Part shown: positions 43,324 to 45,194 of the stretch, piece after piece
Position numbering within the stretch: position 1 is the first letter of the stretch
How the letters are laid out: every line of letters starts with the position of its first letter
Source: Chara braunii
Lineage: Eukaryota > Streptophyta > Charophyceae > Charales > Characeae
Assembly: GCA_003427395.1 (NCBI GenBank)
Contig: BFEA01000052.1
Location: 336,308 to 381,501 of the forward strand
DNA: 45,194 bases
Direction: 5' to 3'
Translations under genes and position numbers: made by a program
The notes under the pieces: model-generated
What the model was told of the DNA's origin: nothing
The model's input: only the letters and a program-made list of their open reading frames with translations
Databases searched by the model: none

Positions 43324-43923
43324 TGCCCCACCCCCGTGTGTCATATCGACCCACTTGCACACAGCCAAAAGGCAAAGAGGCAAAAAAAAGAGGAAGGGAA
43401 CAACCAAATAATACAGAACAAGGGACAAGAAAACAGATCTCAAATGACAAGTCCCACATGCAAGCACCGCCCCTACCCACAGGCCGAACGACGGGACAAG
43501 ACCAACCAGGATGTCAAACAATCTTGTTTGCAAAGAAATAAAAAAGAACCCGGAGGATCGGTATAAAAAACAATCCCGGATGTATATATTTGGCATTTTG
43601 GTTGGTTGTTTCCCATTGTTCAACCTTTCGGAAAGCGGGGCAGTGCTTGCATGTGGGAATCGTCATCCAGGATTGTTTTTTATACCTGTCCTCCGGGTTC
43701 TTTTTGATTTTTTTTGTAAACAAGAATGCTTGACATCCTGGTTGGTCTTGTCCCGTCGTTTGGCCTGTGGGCATGGACGGTGCTTGCATGTGGGACTTGT
43801 CATCTGGGATCTGTTTTGTTGCCCCCTGTTCTGTATTATTTGGTTGTTCCCTTCCTCTTTTCTTTGCCTATTTGCCTTTTGACTGTGTGCAAGTGGGTCG
43901 ATATGACACACGGGGTTGGGGGT
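43324..43923. repeat. ~600-bp palindrome, arms ~257 bp
   Basis: 43325-43581 pairs with 43664-43923 at roughly 90% identity, leaving a loop of ~82 nt (43582-43663). The loop itself resembles part of the right arm (GTGCTTGCATGTGGGA occurs in both), so a partial duplication lies at the centre. A transcript would fold into a very long hairpin. Confidence 0.88.
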
Positions 43924-44194
43924 AGCCGCCGCTCAATTTACATCCACGTGGGTGGCCTTGTACGCAAGAGGTTATGAACAGGGGGAGTTGTAAGGAAAAA
44001 TATTAAAAATGAATGAAGTTTTTCTTGTTTTTCTTATTTTCTTTCATTTTTTGCTTTTTTTTTTTAATTATTTTTTAATTATTTTATTTAATTTTAATTT
44101 TTATATTATTTATTTATTTTTATGTTTTTTTTTTAAATACGTTTTTCGCTTTGGCGCTCTGATATCATGTGACAACATATATATATATACAGGG

Positions 44195-44280
44195 TTACCT
44201 AACCGAACGTTCGGGGGCCCCCAGGCTGACCCCCAAACGTTCAGGCGTTCGGGGTCCCGTTCGGGGGCCGAACACCTCCA
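44195..44280. repeat. CGTTCGGGGG short repeat cluster
   Basis: Four copies of a CGTTCGGGG-like phrase and the palindrome GAACGTTC within ~80 bp. Non-coding. Confidence 0.6.
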
Positions 44281-44476
44281 GGTTTGGCCTCCGCCAAAAA
44301 CAATTTCGGGGCCTAAAAATAAGTTTTTTTTTCTGATTTTTTTTTGTGAGTTCTCTATGATGTAATCTACACGCCTATACATTATGAAGTCATTCTGCTA
44401 AGCCAAAAAAACATTAAAAATCGTCAAAAATTGGGGTGTCAAAACGTGCTCGCCCACTCACTATTTTGTATTTTTT

Positions 44477-44560
44477 TACTTTTAAACCACCAGTACCTTC
44501 CCCAGTGTTGGGAAATTACGTGGTACTGGCCAGTACCCGAACTTTTCGGGCTTCGAACGC
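44477..44560. mobile_element. MITE family G end fragment
   Basis: TTTTAAACCACCAGTACC matches the terminus of the elements at 6533, 7027 and 8667. GTGGTACTGG (44520) may be an internal inverted partner. The far end was not found. Confidence 0.5.
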
Positions 44561-44797
44561 AGGGTCGGCAATGTCTCAAAAATCGTACTTTTGTTTTTCC
44601 CGTGCAAGAAAGGAAAAGGGAAAAAAAACAAGCCCTTGGACTGCAATGATGATGGGCAGGGTAGTCCTGGAGGCCGTGCTCACAGTTTGGAATGCATCTT
44701 ATGACAAAGACGGTCAGATTCTGATACTTGTTGTTTCTTTTTTTTTTATTTCTCGTATGTCTCTTATGTATCCCCTGCCAACGAGGCAGGGCGGAAT

Positions 44798-45075
44798 CCC
44801 TGATCTACTCTAGCTGTGTTTCCTCAGATCATTATAACTGTGATGTATCCAGCCGTTTTCAAGGCCGAATCCGTGTTTCCGTTTTTTTTTTCTTGTTTTC
44901 TTTTTGTGGAATCTGACAATCTGAATCCGTGATTTGCTCGAGCTGTGTTCCTTCAGAGGATTGTAACCCTGATCACATTGACACTTACGCGAATGTATCT
45001 TGCCATTTTCATGGCCGAATCCGTGTTTCTGTGCTTTTTTTGTTTTTTGGGGTTTCTGGATTCTGACAACCTAGC
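44798..45075. repeat. Tandem duplication, ~132-bp period
   Basis: 44798-44927 (TGATCTACTCTAGCTGTG ... GGCCGAATCCGTGTTTC) recurs diverged at 44930-45075 (TGATTTGCTCGAGCTGTG ... GGCCGAATCCGTGTTTC). Non-coding. Confidence 0.75.
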
Positions 45076-45097
45076 CACGGGGCTGAGATGCCCTCAC

Positions 45098-45194
45098 TGA
45101 GGGCACACTCACACTAACACTTCGGAGAATGTATACAGCTGCAATCACGCCCAAAACTTTGTTTCATTTTCTTGTTTTGTGAGTTTTCACGACC
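45098..45194. mobile_element. Partial TIR element running off the window
   Basis: TGAGGGCACACTCACACTAACAC resembles the left end of the element at 5194-5634. The rest lies beyond the right edge. Confidence 0.45.

Larger units (their letters stand above)
42733..43998. mobile_element. Large foldback element (host of a nested insertion)
   Basis: The outer arm at 42733-42805 (TATAACTCCCCCTGTTC ... GAGCGGCGGCTGCC) is inverted at ~43915-43998. The left arm is separated from the inner palindrome by the nested element 42806-43323; removing it makes outer and inner arms one continuous inverted repeat of ~340 bp per arm. No protein recognised. Confidence 0.8.

Overview
Organism and type of region. This is eukaryotic, gene-poor, repeat-dense nuclear DNA. 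Evidence: microsatellites, U6-snRNA-derived sequence, tRNA-headed short elements, many inverted-repeat (foldback/MITE) elements, and one large decayed Ty3/gypsy-type (Metaviridae) retroelement whose primer binding site is complementary to the 3' end of plant-type tRNA-Asp. The gag/pol style and the repeat density suggest a streptophyte alga such as Chara; this is inference from family resemblance and could not be searched. I see no convincing intact host protein-coding gene.

Layout. 1-9395: patchwork of microsatellites, minisatellites, foldback elements, a tRNA-headed SINE and U6-like sequences. 9396-15262: block A (9396-13713) followed by block B (13714-15262); B carries an array of ten hairpins with one constant loop, then a second three-copy hairpin repeat. 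15271-17302: block C, probably LTR sequence. 17312-17550: block D, the LTR end, followed by the tRNA-Asp PBS at 17553. 17878-24433: gag, zinc knuckle, protease, RT, RNase H and integrase, broken by stops and frameshifts. 24721-27463: a second gag-like reading frame downstream of integrase. 27464-29190: non-coding. 29191-33411: inverted copy of A. 33412-33975: single-copy segment X. 33976-36018: direct copy of C. 36021-37547: inverted copy of B. 37548-37802: direct copy of D, ending at the same LTR terminus. 37803-45194: flanking DNA with a foldback element, an AT-rich tract, a very long palindrome containing a nested transposon with a 7-bp target duplication, and end fragments of other elements.

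How the parts relate. The element reads LTR end - PBS - gag - PR - RT - RNase H - IN - extra gag-like ORF - rearranged 3' LTR side. The left side is A B C D; the right side is A(inverted) X C B(inverted) D. The right-hand break between A and B falls inside the loop of the first hairpin of the array. Either the right side is a circular permutation opened at that hairpin, or the assembly is scrambled; shared N bases at matching places in both B copies make the second possibility serious. The hairpin array (constant 19-nt loop, stems that differ but stay complementary) is the most unusual signal in the window.
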